NCBI RefSeq assembly: GCF_000421165.1
Contig: NZ_ATWI01000009.1
Location: 1 to 64,000 of the forward strand
Reading direction: 5' to 3'
Length of the DNA stretch: 64,000 nucleotides
Origin: Marinobacter daepoensis DSM 16072
GTDB lineage: Bacteria > Pseudomonadota > Gammaproteobacteria > Pseudomonadales > Oleiphilaceae
Each line of letters starts with the position of its first letter. The stretch's first letter is position 1. The position numbers and the translations under genes were made by a program. Below the pieces are notes generated by a model. The model saw only the letters and a program-made list of their open reading frames with translations. It did no database searches and was not told the DNA's origin. Below are positions 33,011 through 42,501 of the stretch, in pieces.

Positions 33011-34272
33011 GGCTTTGGTGTTTCCTTCGTTATCTGATTGCTCGGCTGACATTTTTCGCTCTGCGTTTGCCTGTCTCCAGGTTAGAAAGAGAAGTATCTG
33101 AGTTGTGGCGCTTGGCTCCGGAGCAAAGAAAAAAACGTTTAGACGAGACGCTAAAATCGATTCGTCCAAGGGGCGAGAATGGACAATGCGTTAGTAGTGT
33201 TGCTCAAGTAGTTGACCAAAGGCCCTTAACCAAGAGCACGTTTCGCGATAGTGCTAGCAATGCTCCGAAGACGGCATCGGGATACTCTCGCCACACTGCG
33301 GGTACGACGGGGGATCCAACGCATATTCTTCTCTCGAAAGACGAGTTGGCACAAATGCTTGCCGTACGCTCGTATTGCTATCGTCACCATGGCATACGCT
33401 TGGGGCAACGAGAGGCGCGTATCTGGGGTAGGGCAGCAAACACCTTTGGATCAAAAGTTCGTGATTTCCTGCTCAACCGAAAAGTTTTTTATCCAGCCGA
33501 GTGTAATGCAAAGGATACAGTTTCAGAACTTGTTAGCTGGAAACCCCAGTATGTTTACGGTTATACCTCCCTAATTCTGGAGGCTGCCCAGATTATTGAA
33601 GAGAACGGATTCAAGCCAGACGGAGTGAAAGCAGTGATATGCACGGCGGAATCAATACTGCCAGCACAAAAAAGGTTTATTAGTTCCGCGTTTGGTGCCC
33701 CGGTGCTCGAAGAATATGGATCTACAGAGTTCGATATTATCGCTTTCGAATGCAAAAAGGGACATTTGCACTTCGTGAATCCTTGGCTCTGGGTGGAGTC
33801 AGAATATGACTCTGCCTTGATTACCGATGTCTCGCGTAATTCTCAAAGCCTCGTCCGTTACAAACTGGGAGATACCTTCAAAGCTCTTGAGAGTAGTTGT
33901 GAATTATTAGGGGATGCAAGGGTGATAGAGGAGCTACAGGGGCGGACAGCTCAACAATTTGCGTATTTAACCCCAGAGCACAAGTTCCATGCAGTGGTAT
34001 TCGGTAGGGCGCTTGATGCCTATATGAATGAGTTTCATGAGTGCTTCAAGTTCACCGTATCGCAGACAGAAATGGGGGAGTTCCAACTCTATGTTTCGTC
34101 AAACCCTTTGCGTGGCGCTGATCATCTAAAGAATTGGGTCAATCTGGAGCTAAGAGCTCAGCTTAACGAGCAGCAGGATTTAATTACGACCGTCAACGCC
34201 GGTGAGGATCTGATGCGTAGCGGTAAGCATACCTACTTTTTTCAGGATCTGGACGTTCATGTCAATGGATAA
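33007..34272 (+). CDS. CapK-like adenylate-forming protein
   Basis: A 421-residue protein of the phenylacetate-CoA ligase / CapK group of AMP-binding enzymes. The phosphate loop is SRHTAGTTGDPTHIL (about 97-111), and the acceptor motif is VLEEYGSTEFDIIAFECKKG (about 234-253). It would activate a carboxylic acid as its adenylate, perhaps to acylate a sugar of the polymer; CapK proteins occur in capsule loci but their substrates are mostly unknown. The start overlaps the previous stop by four bases and its end overlaps the next gene by 14 bases, so the three are co-translated. Confidence 0.82.
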   Translation: MRLWCFLRYLIARLTFFALRLPVSRLEREVSELWRLAPEQRKKRLDETLKSIRPRGENGQCVSSVAQVVDQRPLTKSTFRDSASNAPKTASGYSRHTAGTTGDPTHILLSKDELAQMLAVRSYCYRHHGIRLGQREARIWGRAANTFGSKVRDFLLNRKVFYPAECNAKDTVSELVSWKPQYVYGYTSLILEAAQIIEENGFKPDGVKAVICTAESILPAQKRFISSAFGAPVLEEYGSTEFDIIAFECKKGHLHFVNPWLWVESEYDSALITDVSRNSQSLVRYKLGDTFKALESSCELLGDARVIEELQGRTAQQFAYLTPEHKFHAVVFGRALDAYMNEFHECFKFTVSQTEMGEFQLYVSSNPLRGADHLKNWVNLELRAQLNEQQDLITTVNAGEDLMRSGKHTYFFQDLDVHVNG

Positions 34273-35365
34273 TAAAGCCCTACGAATCTCAGCAGTGGGA
34301 GATATCTCCCTTGGGGATCATCCTGTCTGTGTCGGCCACGGTATGCGCAGCACGTTTTCCAAGCGTGGATTTCGTGTCCTGGACGACATTTCACGGTGTT
34401 TCGAAAATGCAGATACAGTGATTGCCAATCTAGAGACAGTAACCTCTGATTTGGGGCTAAGACCAAGGAAGCTAGCCTCATTTGAGATGCGTGGAAACCC
34501 CGAGCACCTTAGCTTTTTACGACAAGCCGGAATTGATGTGCTCTGTGTTGCGAACAACCATGCGATGCAGCACGGCGAAGCCGCGTTCTGGGATACGGTG
34601 TCTAATATTCGCAATGCCGGGATGGATGTCATTGGGCTTGAATCTGAAAACTGTACGAATGTCCATACTATTTCGCATGGAGGCCTCGAAAGTCATATTT
34701 TTAATGTTTCCATGAGGCCGGAGGAATGGGCCGAAGACAAAACAAATCTTCCCTATAGCAATCGACAAGATCGGGAAAAGCTCTTGGCAGAGGTTAGGCG
34801 GTTGAGAGCTTCGTGTACGGGCTTTCTGATTTGTTCAATCCACTGGGGGCTTGAATTCTTGGATTATCCTTCGCCAACCCAAGTGGAGATTGGTAGGGCG
34901 TTGGTAGACGCTGGGGTCGACGTGGTTTTTGGACATCATTCGCACGTTGTACAGCCGGTCGAGCGATACAAGCAAGGTGTTATTTTTTACTCTCTTGGCA
35001 ACTTCGTTTTTGATCTCTGGTCTGAAAGTACAAAACAGACTCTGGTTGCTGAAGTTGAACTGGAGCCAGGCCAACGCCCTAAGTACAGTTGGGTGCCTGT
35101 TATGATTGATAAGGATTTTCGGTTAAGAATCGCCGACCAAGTGACCAAAGCCTCGGTGGATTCACTATTATCATGGGAACGTTTTGAAAAGATGGAAAAT
35201 AAACCCACTACGGATGAAGAATACGTGGCAAGATATAAGGTTGAGGAATTACGATTCAGGTACTCCAGCTATCGTTATTTTCTTAGGAATATCACCCGCT
35301 ATCCTCCGGACTTTCTGGTTCAGTCCCTGGCAAGAACCGCTTACAGGCGGCTTACCGGGACTTGA
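34259..35365 (+). CDS. CapA-family metallophosphatase-like protein
   Basis: A 368-residue protein of the CapA family (poly-gamma-glutamate synthesis accessory, calcineurin-like fold). The metal-binding blocks are AVGDISLGDHP, ANLETVTS, LCVANNHAMQHGEAAF, CSIHWGLEFLDYP, VFGHHSHVVQPVERY and FYSLGNFVFD. No signal peptide, so it is cytoplasmic as a full-length protein. Its role in polymers is not known beyond association with capsule loci; pairing with a CapK-like gene hints at acyl or amino-acid decoration. Start ATG 34259, with an alternative at 34265. Confidence 0.85.
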   Translation: MSMDNKALRISAVGDISLGDHPVCVGHGMRSTFSKRGFRVLDDISRCFENADTVIANLETVTSDLGLRPRKLASFEMRGNPEHLSFLRQAGIDVLCVANNHAMQHGEAAFWDTVSNIRNAGMDVIGLESENCTNVHTISHGGLESHIFNVSMRPEEWAEDKTNLPYSNRQDREKLLAEVRRLRASCTGFLICSIHWGLEFLDYPSPTQVEIGRALVDAGVDVVFGHHSHVVQPVERYKQGVIFYSLGNFVFDLWSESTKQTLVAEVELEPGQRPKYSWVPVMIDKDFRLRIADQVTKASVDSLLSWERFEKMENKPTTDEEYVARYKVEELRFRYSSYRYFLRNITRYPPDFLVQSLARTAYRRLTGT

Positions 35366-35368
35366 AGT

Positions 35369-36556
35369 CTATTTGCCCAGTGAATTAATGACTGCGTGAA
35401 GGCGCTTCTCATCATTAGACCAATTGTATTGCGATTGAACTGCGCAAACTCCATTTTTTCCGAGGGTTGCACGGAGTTCAGGACACCTGAGCATTTGAAG
35501 TTTCTCAGCAATATCTTTGATGTCGAGGTCCTTGCATACCAAGCCTGATTCAGTTTCGTTGACGATCCTTTTTATTGGCTCTACCTCGGTAGCCAAAACC
35601 GGAAGACCGGCAAGCATGTAGTCAAATATTTTGTTCGGAATGGTGTGGTTCCAATGGGGGCATACTCGGTAGGTGAGAGCGCCAACATTCGCTTGCGCCA
35701 TTAATTCATCAACCTGATGGTGTTCCAGCCATCCGTGAATAGTCACTGACTGTTGCAGGTTTAGCTCTTTAACACGACGAATCAAGTGCTCCCGCTCTGC
35801 TCCTTTGCCGACAATGTCGATTTTGAGCGAGCTGGATTCGTTGCCCATTTTTATGAATTCAGAAGCTGCTTCGATGAGGAGGTCCAAGCCTCGTAGTTTG
35901 GTTAAGAACCCTACGTAGACCAAGCGAAGGGTATGCCCTTCGTGAGTGTGTTTCGTACCAGAAAACTTTGTGGTGGGTGGGGTGTTACTGACGATTGTTA
36001 CACGATCCGGATTGACGCCTTTTCTCAATAGTCGGTCGCGGGATTCTTCGATCATCACGAGCGTATGGTCGAGCTTAGGTAGAATCTGGGATTCGTACCT
36101 TTCGGCTAAAGCTGGGCTTTTGGTAATCGATTCCAACGTTTTGCCCGCACTGAACTTTCGGGCAGAGGCATACATGTAGGGATAGACTTCCGCCATGTCC
36201 AGAACTACTTTTGCTCCTTTTGGCTTCGCGACAAGCAGCGCCGTTTTAACTAAGGGGATATCCCGAACAATAACGATTGGTTGTTCAGACTGTGATATTG
36301 CTTGACGAAGTGTACGAATCCAAAGGGGACTGAACCAGAATGGAATGTTCGCTAGTTTTCGGAGTAGTGAGTTGTTGCTACCGATAACCGGGAGTCTGAT
36401 GACAGAGAGGCCGTCACTAACCTCGACAGAACTGAAGCCAGAAAGGTTGCGAGCAACGATAGTGATATTATGACCTTCGTCCCTCAAGCTTTTGGCAATT
36501 TTCTCAACCCTTACGTCCCAAGGGTAGTCTTCCTTGTAAAGAATAAATATATCCAT
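35369..36556 (-). CDS. glycosyltransferase family 4 on the opposite strand
   Basis: A 395-residue GT4 enzyme opposite to all neighbours. The N-terminal domain has LYKEDYPWDVRVEKIAKSL and the C-terminal half has LRLVYVGFLTKLRGLDLLIE, KIDIVGKGAEREHLI and NKIFDYMLAGLPVLATEVEP. It ends four bases from the CapA-like gene stop (convergent), and the 270-bp gap to the next + strand gene probably holds divergent promoters. Likely acquired separately from the rest of the operon. Sugar specificity unknown. Confidence 0.88.
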   Translation of the reverse strand: MDIFILYKEDYPWDVRVEKIAKSLRDEGHNITIVARNLSGFSSVEVSDGLSVIRLPVIGSNNSLLRKLANIPFWFSPLWIRTLRQAISQSEQPIVIVRDIPLVKTALLVAKPKGAKVVLDMAEVYPYMYASARKFSAGKTLESITKSPALAERYESQILPKLDHTLVMIEESRDRLLRKGVNPDRVTIVSNTPPTTKFSGTKHTHEGHTLRLVYVGFLTKLRGLDLLIEAASEFIKMGNESSSLKIDIVGKGAEREHLIRRVKELNLQQSVTIHGWLEHHQVDELMAQANVGALTYRVCPHWNHTIPNKIFDYMLAGLPVLATEVEPIKRIVNETESGLVCKDLDIKDIAEKLQMLRCPELRATLGKNGVCAVQSQYNWSNDEKRLHAVINSLGK

Positions 36557-36825
36557 TTCAGATCCGTGTGGTGTTGTCTTTCAGGGCCTACCTTATCAAA
36601 AAACATTATAAGCTATCTCGCCCAATGGATTGAAGAAACTAACGAAAATGGGCGTTGTTTAGAGTTCGTAGTCGCAAAATCTGAGACAATGGTTAATATT
36701 AAAGTACACACCAGAGCGATCATGGCTGGGGAAGGGGTTTCCGGTTTTTCCTCCAACTTTTTGATAACTTTGGGGATTTTTCTAGATAGAAACATTGGCT
36801 ATATGCAGTAGCATAGCCGGAGGAG

Positions 36826-38277
36826 ATGGAAATGAACATTTTATCCGCATTTTTGGTCTCAACGGGGCGAGCTCAGGGGTGGGTCAAGGTTGCTGCCGTG
36901 CTGGGATTGTCGGTGATGTCCGTTTGTGTTTTAGCAGCTCCGACCCTTTCGGGCATTGAGTCGGGAGCTGCCAGTGGTCTTCAGTCTGGACAAACTATTA
37001 CAATAGTTGGTTCGGGTTTCGGATTGAAAGAGCAGGGCGCTCCCGTACTTTATGATCATGCTGATATTACTTGGGAAAATGGTAAGGCCAATAAATATCA
37101 GTCGACGTTTAGAGACATGACGTTGGTTAAGCGTGTAGATGCTGACCCTAACACTATTTGGACAAAACCATCATTACCGGAAGAGCACAGTACCGGAATG
37201 TTGGTGACAAGCTCCAGACAGACTAGAGATGGTGACCCCGGATTTCACTACTATGGAAAGGGTAATGTAAATTTTCTCGGTTGGCCAAGAGCAAGCGGAG
37301 GAGAAAAAAACAACTATCAGTCTTCTCGGATGTATTCAGCTTTTTGGATAAAAATGCCATTTGATTTGACCAATTACTACGCTATACCGGCTGAGAAAAG
37401 CCCGTCTTCTTTCCTGAGTGGCGATAGCGAAAGTTACGGAGAGGCACTAAAGATTGAGGGAGTGTCAGGTCTAGGTAAGGTAATATCATATGAGAAAGTG
37501 GGTTCACTTCCGAGTGGTTGGTTGTTTATAGAGCCCCCCAAGGGAGTAACAATAAAAGAACTCGTTGGTAAGCGAATTGTTGGGATTGAATCGGGCACAG
37601 AAGTCGTGTTTCCTGCATCGTCTTCTTCAGGAAAGTTCGATCAGTATGGCTTCCTCTCTCCGAGAGGAAAATATGCTCGGTTTTGGTCCGATCCAAGTGG
37701 AACTGGCTATCGCTTTTCTCTCGCCAATTTGGGGCTGGCTGGGACAGGATCATCTATTTGGGCAAATTCCTTTGGCAGCCTATCTCCTCTGCCTGGGAGA
37801 TGGAACTTGTTTGAAATTGAAATTGACCTGGGGGCAAACCCAAGTCTTACTGCCTGGTTAAATGGTAGAGTATATTTAGCAAGCGATAACGATTGGGCTG
37901 AAGCGTTAAAAAACTCCTCGGTGAATGATCCAACGGGGCTAACTATCGCTCTTTTGGGAATTGATGATTTCATGCCAGTGCCGTTTACGGTGGAGTTAGA
38001 TGATATTTATCTAGATAAAAGCTTGCACCGGGTGCTTTTGTGTAACCGACCTACAATTGAAGATGTAAGGGGGCAGGATTCTCACTGTGAGGTTCAGCGT
38101 CCGTTTTTTTGGGATGATAGAAAAATCTCGATAGAATTTGATTTAGGGGCGCTACGCAAAGAGAAGGATAGCGTCTATCTCTATGTTTTCGACTCTACTG
38201 GAGACGTCAACCTGAAAGGCTGGGAACTGAACGAGGTTAACGCGCCGTTGCCGCCGAAGGATTTCCAGGCTCAGTAA
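36826..38277 (+). CDS. secreted protein of unknown function in the polysaccharide locus
   Basis: A 483-residue exported protein: the signal sequence covers VKVAAVLGLSVMSVCVLAAP (about 20-39). The mature N-terminus, TLSGIESGAASGLQSGQTITIVGSGFG, looks like an IPT/TIG immunoglobulin-like domain; the rest suggests a jelly-roll/concanavalin-like body (FWIKMPFDLTNYY, WNLFEIEIDLGANPSLTAWL, PFTVELDDIYLDKS). There is no PEP-CTERM tail and no lipobox. It might bind or modify the polysaccharide; this is a guess. It begins the AT-rich part of the locus, with GGAGGAGATGG upstream. Confidence 0.7.
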   Translation: MEMNILSAFLVSTGRAQGWVKVAAVLGLSVMSVCVLAAPTLSGIESGAASGLQSGQTITIVGSGFGLKEQGAPVLYDHADITWENGKANKYQSTFRDMTLVKRVDADPNTIWTKPSLPEEHSTGMLVTSSRQTRDGDPGFHYYGKGNVNFLGWPRASGGEKNNYQSSRMYSAFWIKMPFDLTNYYAIPAEKSPSSFLSGDSESYGEALKIEGVSGLGKVISYEKVGSLPSGWLFIEPPKGVTIKELVGKRIVGIESGTEVVFPASSSSGKFDQYGFLSPRGKYARFWSDPSGTGYRFSLANLGLAGTGSSIWANSFGSLSPLPGRWNLFEIEIDLGANPSLTAWLNGRVYLASDNDWAEALKNSSVNDPTGLTIALLGIDDFMPVPFTVELDDIYLDKSLHRVLLCNRPTIEDVRGQDSHCEVQRPFFWDDRKISIEFDLGALRKEKDSVYLYVFDSTGDVNLKGWELNEVNAPLPPKDFQAQ

Positions 38278-38300
38278 ATACGGCTTTCAAGGAACGATTG

Positions 38301-39335
38301 ATGTTGTCATTCTCAGAATTAGTAAGAACGATAGGCCCATACGGGGGATATAAGCTTGCATCAAAGCTAACAAGAAGTTATCCCCGTATTCTGATGTATC
38401 ATAGGTTTTCGATGAAGGGAGGTAGTGGGTCACTAAGTAAAGGAATGTTGGAAAGACAGTTCTCATATCTGAAGGAGAACTTTGACGTTCTATCTCTTAG
38501 TGATGCGCTTAGTGAGTGTGACTCCCCAATTAGTAAAAAGAAACCTATCGTGTCACTGACTATTGATGATGGGTATCGAGATTTCTATGAATTTTGCTTT
38601 CCTTTGCTGAAAAAGTACGAGTTCCCTGCGACTTTCTATGTCGCTACCGATTTTGTCGGTCAAGGTATCTGGCTGTGGCACGATAAGTTGAAATGGATTA
38701 TTGATAGCAATAGTGTTATTTCTGAAAGTTTATACATAAAAGAGCATAAATATACTCCTGAATATTGGTGTAATAATAAAGATACACTTTGGCGGGATCT
38801 GGTTAGCGTTATGCTCCGGATGTCGGGTGAAGAAATCGAAAATATTTTAGATAAGCTATCGTTTTTGACTAAAGCTAAGATTCCTGAATCACCGACCGCT
38901 GACTATTGTTCGGTCTCTTGGGCCGAGTTGCGGGAAATGCAGGCTGCTCGAGTGTCGATCGGTGGCCATACTAAGAGCCATTATAGTCTCGGTCATCTTT
39001 CGGTGGGTGATGTTAAATCTCAAGTATTGGGATGTCGCGACCACTTGTCTCACGAATTAGGCGAGCAAAGTCGACACTTTTGCTTCCCTAATGGTCAGCC
39101 GGCCGATATTACTGGATCTGCTAAGGCTATGGTAAAGAGTGCAGGCTTCGAATCTGCTGTAGCTGCCTACTATGATAAGAGTGGAGTAACTGACAGATTT
39201 TCAATGTCTCGTCACGGTGTAGGGGAAAGTTGGTTTGAGTTTCAAAAGTCTGTCTGGGGTATAGATAGGCTTGGTGCTCAACTTTTTAATCGAAATAGTA
39301 CGTTTGATTGGGGTGAAGTGTGTCCTCAAAAGTAA
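38301..39335 (+). CDS. polysaccharide deacetylase (NodB fold), second copy
   Basis: A 344-residue protein with NodB-type motifs: ILMYHRFS, IVSLTIDDGYRDFYEF (catalytic Asp pair) and VSIGGHTKSHYSLGHLS (metal His residues). A closing HFCFPNGQPADIT fits the last motif. It has no signal peptide and is of a different subfamily from the conserved deacetylase at 29.8 kb. Start ATG 38301 (AAGGAACG upstream). The gene and its neighbours are AT-rich. It overlaps the next gene by 16 bases. Confidence 0.88.
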   Translation: MLSFSELVRTIGPYGGYKLASKLTRSYPRILMYHRFSMKGGSGSLSKGMLERQFSYLKENFDVLSLSDALSECDSPISKKKPIVSLTIDDGYRDFYEFCFPLLKKYEFPATFYVATDFVGQGIWLWHDKLKWIIDSNSVISESLYIKEHKYTPEYWCNNKDTLWRDLVSVMLRMSGEEIENILDKLSFLTKAKIPESPTADYCSVSWAELREMQAARVSIGGHTKSHYSLGHLSVGDVKSQVLGCRDHLSHELGEQSRHFCFPNGQPADITGSAKAMVKSAGFESAVAAYYDKSGVTDRFSMSRHGVGESWFEFQKSVWGIDRLGAQLFNRNSTFDWGEVCPQK

Positions 39336-40456
39336 ATTTGCTAGGATTGATTCAAGGCTGGAAGTTTCAGGAAAAAAAAGGCTCTGCTTTTTATAATTTG
39401 TTTTGCCAACTTCGCCAATCTGGAAATATGTGCGATGTGGCGGATTTTGAAATGCCCAAAGTGCTTAGGAAGGCATTTTTCCTCAGAAATTTATCGACCA
39501 GCAAGGAGCGATGGAATGTTAAAGACCAGCTAGATGTTGGTCGGTATCGGTTAGCGGGGCTATATGCTCGGGATGCCGTTGGAGAAATTCAGGCGTCATA
39601 TAATTCGGTAATTCAAATAGGGTCTAGTTTCTGTATAGGCAAATCTCCGATTATAAAAAAAAATGAAATTCCTTTGTTTTCTTATCATGATAATAATTTT
39701 TCTAGTTATGTGAGGTCAGTTAGGCCAGGTGTTGTGGGGCATAATCATCTCCGGCGGGCATTCAGGTTTGAACAGGGTGTTTACGAGTCTCTCACTCGAG
39801 TGTTTACAATGAGTAAAACTTTGCGTAAATCGTTTATCGAGGATTTTGGGCTCCCTGAAGAAAAAGTTGTATATGCGGGGTTTGGAAGCCCGTTTTTTCG
39901 GAATGGGGCGATTGATAAAGATTATAGTCAAAGGAATATTGTTTTTGTCGCAACCCACTCGTTTGAAGCTAAAGGAGGAAGAGAGCTTTTGGATGCGTTT
40001 CGAAGAGCTCGGAAGGTTGTTCCTGGTTTAACTTTAACTATGATAGGGAAAGACTGGGGTGTTGATGAGCCCGGTATAAAATGTTTGGGATTCCTCGATA
40101 AGCGAAATGAGGCCGATTTGTCTATATATAAGCGCTCATTTGAGGAGGCCTCCCTATTCATACTGCCCTCCCATAATGAAGCTTTTGGTGAGGTCTTCAT
40201 AGAGGCGATGTCCTATGGTGTTCCGTGTATCGGTACTAAAACAGGAGTCATGCCCGAAATTATTGAGGGAAATAAGGCCGGATTTGTTGTTAATCCGGGG
40301 GACTCGAGGGAGTTAACTCGTTTAATAATTGAGTTGATTGAATCTGAAGATGAGCTTAGAAAGCTCGGTCAAGCAGGTTTTCAGGCTGTTAATAATGAGT
40401 ACCAGTGGTCGACCGTTACCTCTAGAATAATAAACGCGATAGAACCATTTGTTTAA
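39320..40456 (+). CDS. glycosyltransferase family 4
   Basis: A 378-residue GT4 enzyme. The C-terminal domain shows IVFVATHSFEAKGGRELLDA, LTMIGKDWGVDEPGIKCLG and FILPSHNEAFGEVFIEAMSY with the E-x7-E motif. The N-terminal domain is divergent. It starts at GTG 39320 inside the deacetylase gene, so the two are translationally coupled. Strongly AT-rich codon use (many ATA, TTA, AAT). Sugar specificity unknown. Confidence 0.85.
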   Translation: MSSKVNLLGLIQGWKFQEKKGSAFYNLFCQLRQSGNMCDVADFEMPKVLRKAFFLRNLSTSKERWNVKDQLDVGRYRLAGLYARDAVGEIQASYNSVIQIGSSFCIGKSPIIKKNEIPLFSYHDNNFSSYVRSVRPGVVGHNHLRRAFRFEQGVYESLTRVFTMSKTLRKSFIEDFGLPEEKVVYAGFGSPFFRNGAIDKDYSQRNIVFVATHSFEAKGGRELLDAFRRARKVVPGLTLTMIGKDWGVDEPGIKCLGFLDKRNEADLSIYKRSFEEASLFILPSHNEAFGEVFIEAMSYGVPCIGTKTGVMPEIIEGNKAGFVVNPGDSRELTRLIIELIESEDELRKLGQAGFQAVNNEYQWSTVTSRIINAIEPFV

Positions 40457-40487
40457 TAAAGATTTCGAGATTAAATTAGGTGATTAA

Positions 40488-41369
40488 ATGAATGAAAGGC
40501 CACTGGTGTCGGTTATAGTTCCATCCTATAATCGTGCCAAGTATATTGAGCAAGCTATTGAGTCCGCTTGCTTGCAGAGCTATAAGCCCATAGAGATAAT
40601 TGTAGTAGATGATGGATCAACGGATGACAGTCTGACATTGTTACGCCGTTTTGAGGCTTCTGGGCGAATAAGACTTTTTACTCATCCTGATCATGAAAAT
40701 AAGGGGCAGTCAAGGTCGCTCAATTTGGGGATTCTACATTGCGTTGGAGACTATGTATCTATTTTAGATAGTGATGACTATTTTGCCCCAAGAAAGATAG
40801 AGCAACAGATTGCATTTCTTGAGAAATTTAAGAATGTCGGTATGGTCTACGGTCAAGGACACGCCGTCGATGCCGAAGGCCGTTTTCTATTCAAGGTTCC
40901 CGGCGATAGCCATACTGAAACAAGTGATCCTAATAATCTTCTTCTTGATTGTTATATGGCACTACCGGGAGGCTCCCTGATAAGGCGCTCAGTATTCACC
41001 AGGGTCGGAATGTTTGAAGAGTCCTTTAGAGCTGGCCAGGATCATGACATGGCGCTGCGTATCATGGAAGAATTTAAAGTGGCGTTCCTTCCTGAAGTTG
41101 CTTTTTTTTACCGAAAGCACGGCGAATCAATCAGCGCAAATGGTCTGGAGACTCGTTGGCGCACTGGTATGCAGATTCTTAAGCGAGCAAAAAATCGTTA
41201 TCCATATGAAAAATGCACAATACGAAAACGCAAGGCAGTGATAAACTATAGGCTCGGCCAGGTTTACTGGACGCGTGGTCAAAAGTGGCGTTCGCTTGGC
41301 TATCTCACTGCTTCGGGATTCCTCGACCCTTTAAGAGCAGCTAGGGTATTGCTCGGTTCCAAAATTTAA
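40488..41369 (+). CDS. glycosyltransferase family 2
   Basis: A 293-residue soluble GT2 enzyme. Motifs: VSVIVPSYNRAKYIEQAIES, IEIIVVDDGSTDDSLTLL, VSILDSDDYFAPRKIEQQ (DxD) and GLFEESFRAGQDHDMALRI-like acceptor region (GMFEESFRAGQDHDMA). Helical C-terminal tail. ATG 40488. Adds one sugar to the repeat unit, presumably at the cytoplasmic membrane face. Confidence 0.88.
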   Translation: MNERPLVSVIVPSYNRAKYIEQAIESACLQSYKPIEIIVVDDGSTDDSLTLLRRFEASGRIRLFTHPDHENKGQSRSLNLGILHCVGDYVSILDSDDYFAPRKIEQQIAFLEKFKNVGMVYGQGHAVDAEGRFLFKVPGDSHTETSDPNNLLLDCYMALPGGSLIRRSVFTRVGMFEESFRAGQDHDMALRIMEEFKVAFLPEVAFFYRKHGESISANGLETRWRTGMQILKRAKNRYPYEKCTIRKRKAVINYRLGQVYWTRGQKWRSLGYLTASGFLDPLRAARVLLGSKI

Positions 41370-41394
41370 GAACAGTTTTTATAGGGTCAAAGAA

Positions 41395-42501
41395 ATGCCC
41401 GTACCTATTCTGTACGTGATCGATAGTTTCAAGAATCCTCACGCCGGCACTGAGGGACAGCTCTACCAGTTGGTTCAAGGGCTTGATCGAAGCCGGTTTT
41501 CTCCCCACCTTTTAGTGTTTCAGGACTCCGTTTACCTGAAGCAGAACGGTTTTCCCTGCAATTATACCGTCTTAGGGCGTTCCGGCCTCACCAACCCGTT
41601 GGCGTGGTTTGCACTTTGCAAGGTAGCCAAAAAGTTTCGGAAGAGTGGTGGGAAAATCGTTCATGCATTTTTTATCGATCCGTCAATCATGTGTCCGTTT
41701 ATATTTAAACCGTTTGGAATTCATGCGATTATATCGCGAAGGGATATGGGGTATTGGTACACGCGAAAGTACCTTTTCTTATTGCGTTTATCGGGACGTC
41801 TTGTCTCCTCCGTAATTGCCAACAGCGACGCTGTGAAGGATATAGTGTCCAATAGTGAAAGAATTTCACGAGATGAAATAAACGTCATTTATAATGGTTA
41901 CGAGGCAAAGATTGAGCGGGTCTCGATCCCTGATGAGGTTCTCTTGTTGCGTAAACAGTATCCTGATGCTGTTTTTGGTGTGATTGTAGCAAATATTCGT
42001 CCACTAAAAAGAATCTCCGATGCGATAACTGCTTTGGCTACGGTAGTCCAAAGGAGCGGCAATCTACATTTGGTCGTAGTGGGTGATGGTGACCATAGTG
42101 GGTTGAGCCAAACGGCTGAAGCTTTGGGTGTGGGAGAGCGGGTTCATTTCTTGGGGCGTCGTTCAGATGTTGCCGATTGCTTACCCGGCTTTGACATTGG
42201 ACTGCTTTGTTCGGAGTCGGAGGGGTTCTCTAATTCCATTGTGGAGTATATGCGAGCTGGCCTTCCAGTGGTTTGTAGTTCAGTTGGTGGAAACCCTGAA
42301 GCAGTTGAGCACGGCGTATCCGGATATCTCTATGAGTGCGGTAATATTAGTGCGCTTTCAGATGGTCTTATGAAGCTGGTTCTTGATAAAGCCCTGAGAG
42401 ATAAAATCGGGGCGTCGGCACTGGCATCATCTGAGGCTAGATTTAGTGATAAAGTAATGCTAGAGAAGCATCAGGATGTTTATAGCGAGCTTATCTCATG
42501 A
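41395..42501 (+). CDS. glycosyltransferase family 4
   Basis: A 368-residue GT4 enzyme. Landmarks: ILYVIDSFKNPHAGTEGQLY at the N-terminus, VIANIRPLKRISDAITAL-type nucleotide-binding region (IVANIRPLKRISDAI), LVVVGDGDHSGLSQTAEALG and LCSESEGFSNSIVEYMRAGL. The stop overlaps the ATG of the polymerase gene by four bases. The opening TEGQ signature is common in GT4 enzymes of exopolysaccharide loci. Confidence 0.88.
   Translation: MPVPILYVIDSFKNPHAGTEGQLYQLVQGLDRSRFSPHLLVFQDSVYLKQNGFPCNYTVLGRSGLTNPLAWFALCKVAKKFRKSGGKIVHAFFIDPSIMCPFIFKPFGIHAIISRRDMGYWYTRKYLFLLRLSGRLVSSVIANSDAVKDIVSNSERISRDEINVIYNGYEAKIERVSIPDEVLLLRKQYPDAVFGVIVANIRPLKRISDAITALATVVQRSGNLHLVVVGDGDHSGLSQTAEALGVGERVHFLGRRSDVADCLPGFDIGLLCSESEGFSNSIVEYMRAGLPVVCSSVGGNPEAVEHGVSGYLYECGNISALSDGLMKLVLDKALRDKIGASALASSEARFSDKVMLEKHQDVYSELIS

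Noticed and set aside
36470..36811. 113-codon + strand frame in the gap after the opposite-strand GT4
   Set aside because: Overlaps the GT4 start region, lacks coding character and a ribosome site.
38200..38277. PEP-CTERM tail on the secreted protein in the AT-rich block
   Set aside because: The C-terminus has no PEP motif, no hydrophobic helix and no basic end.
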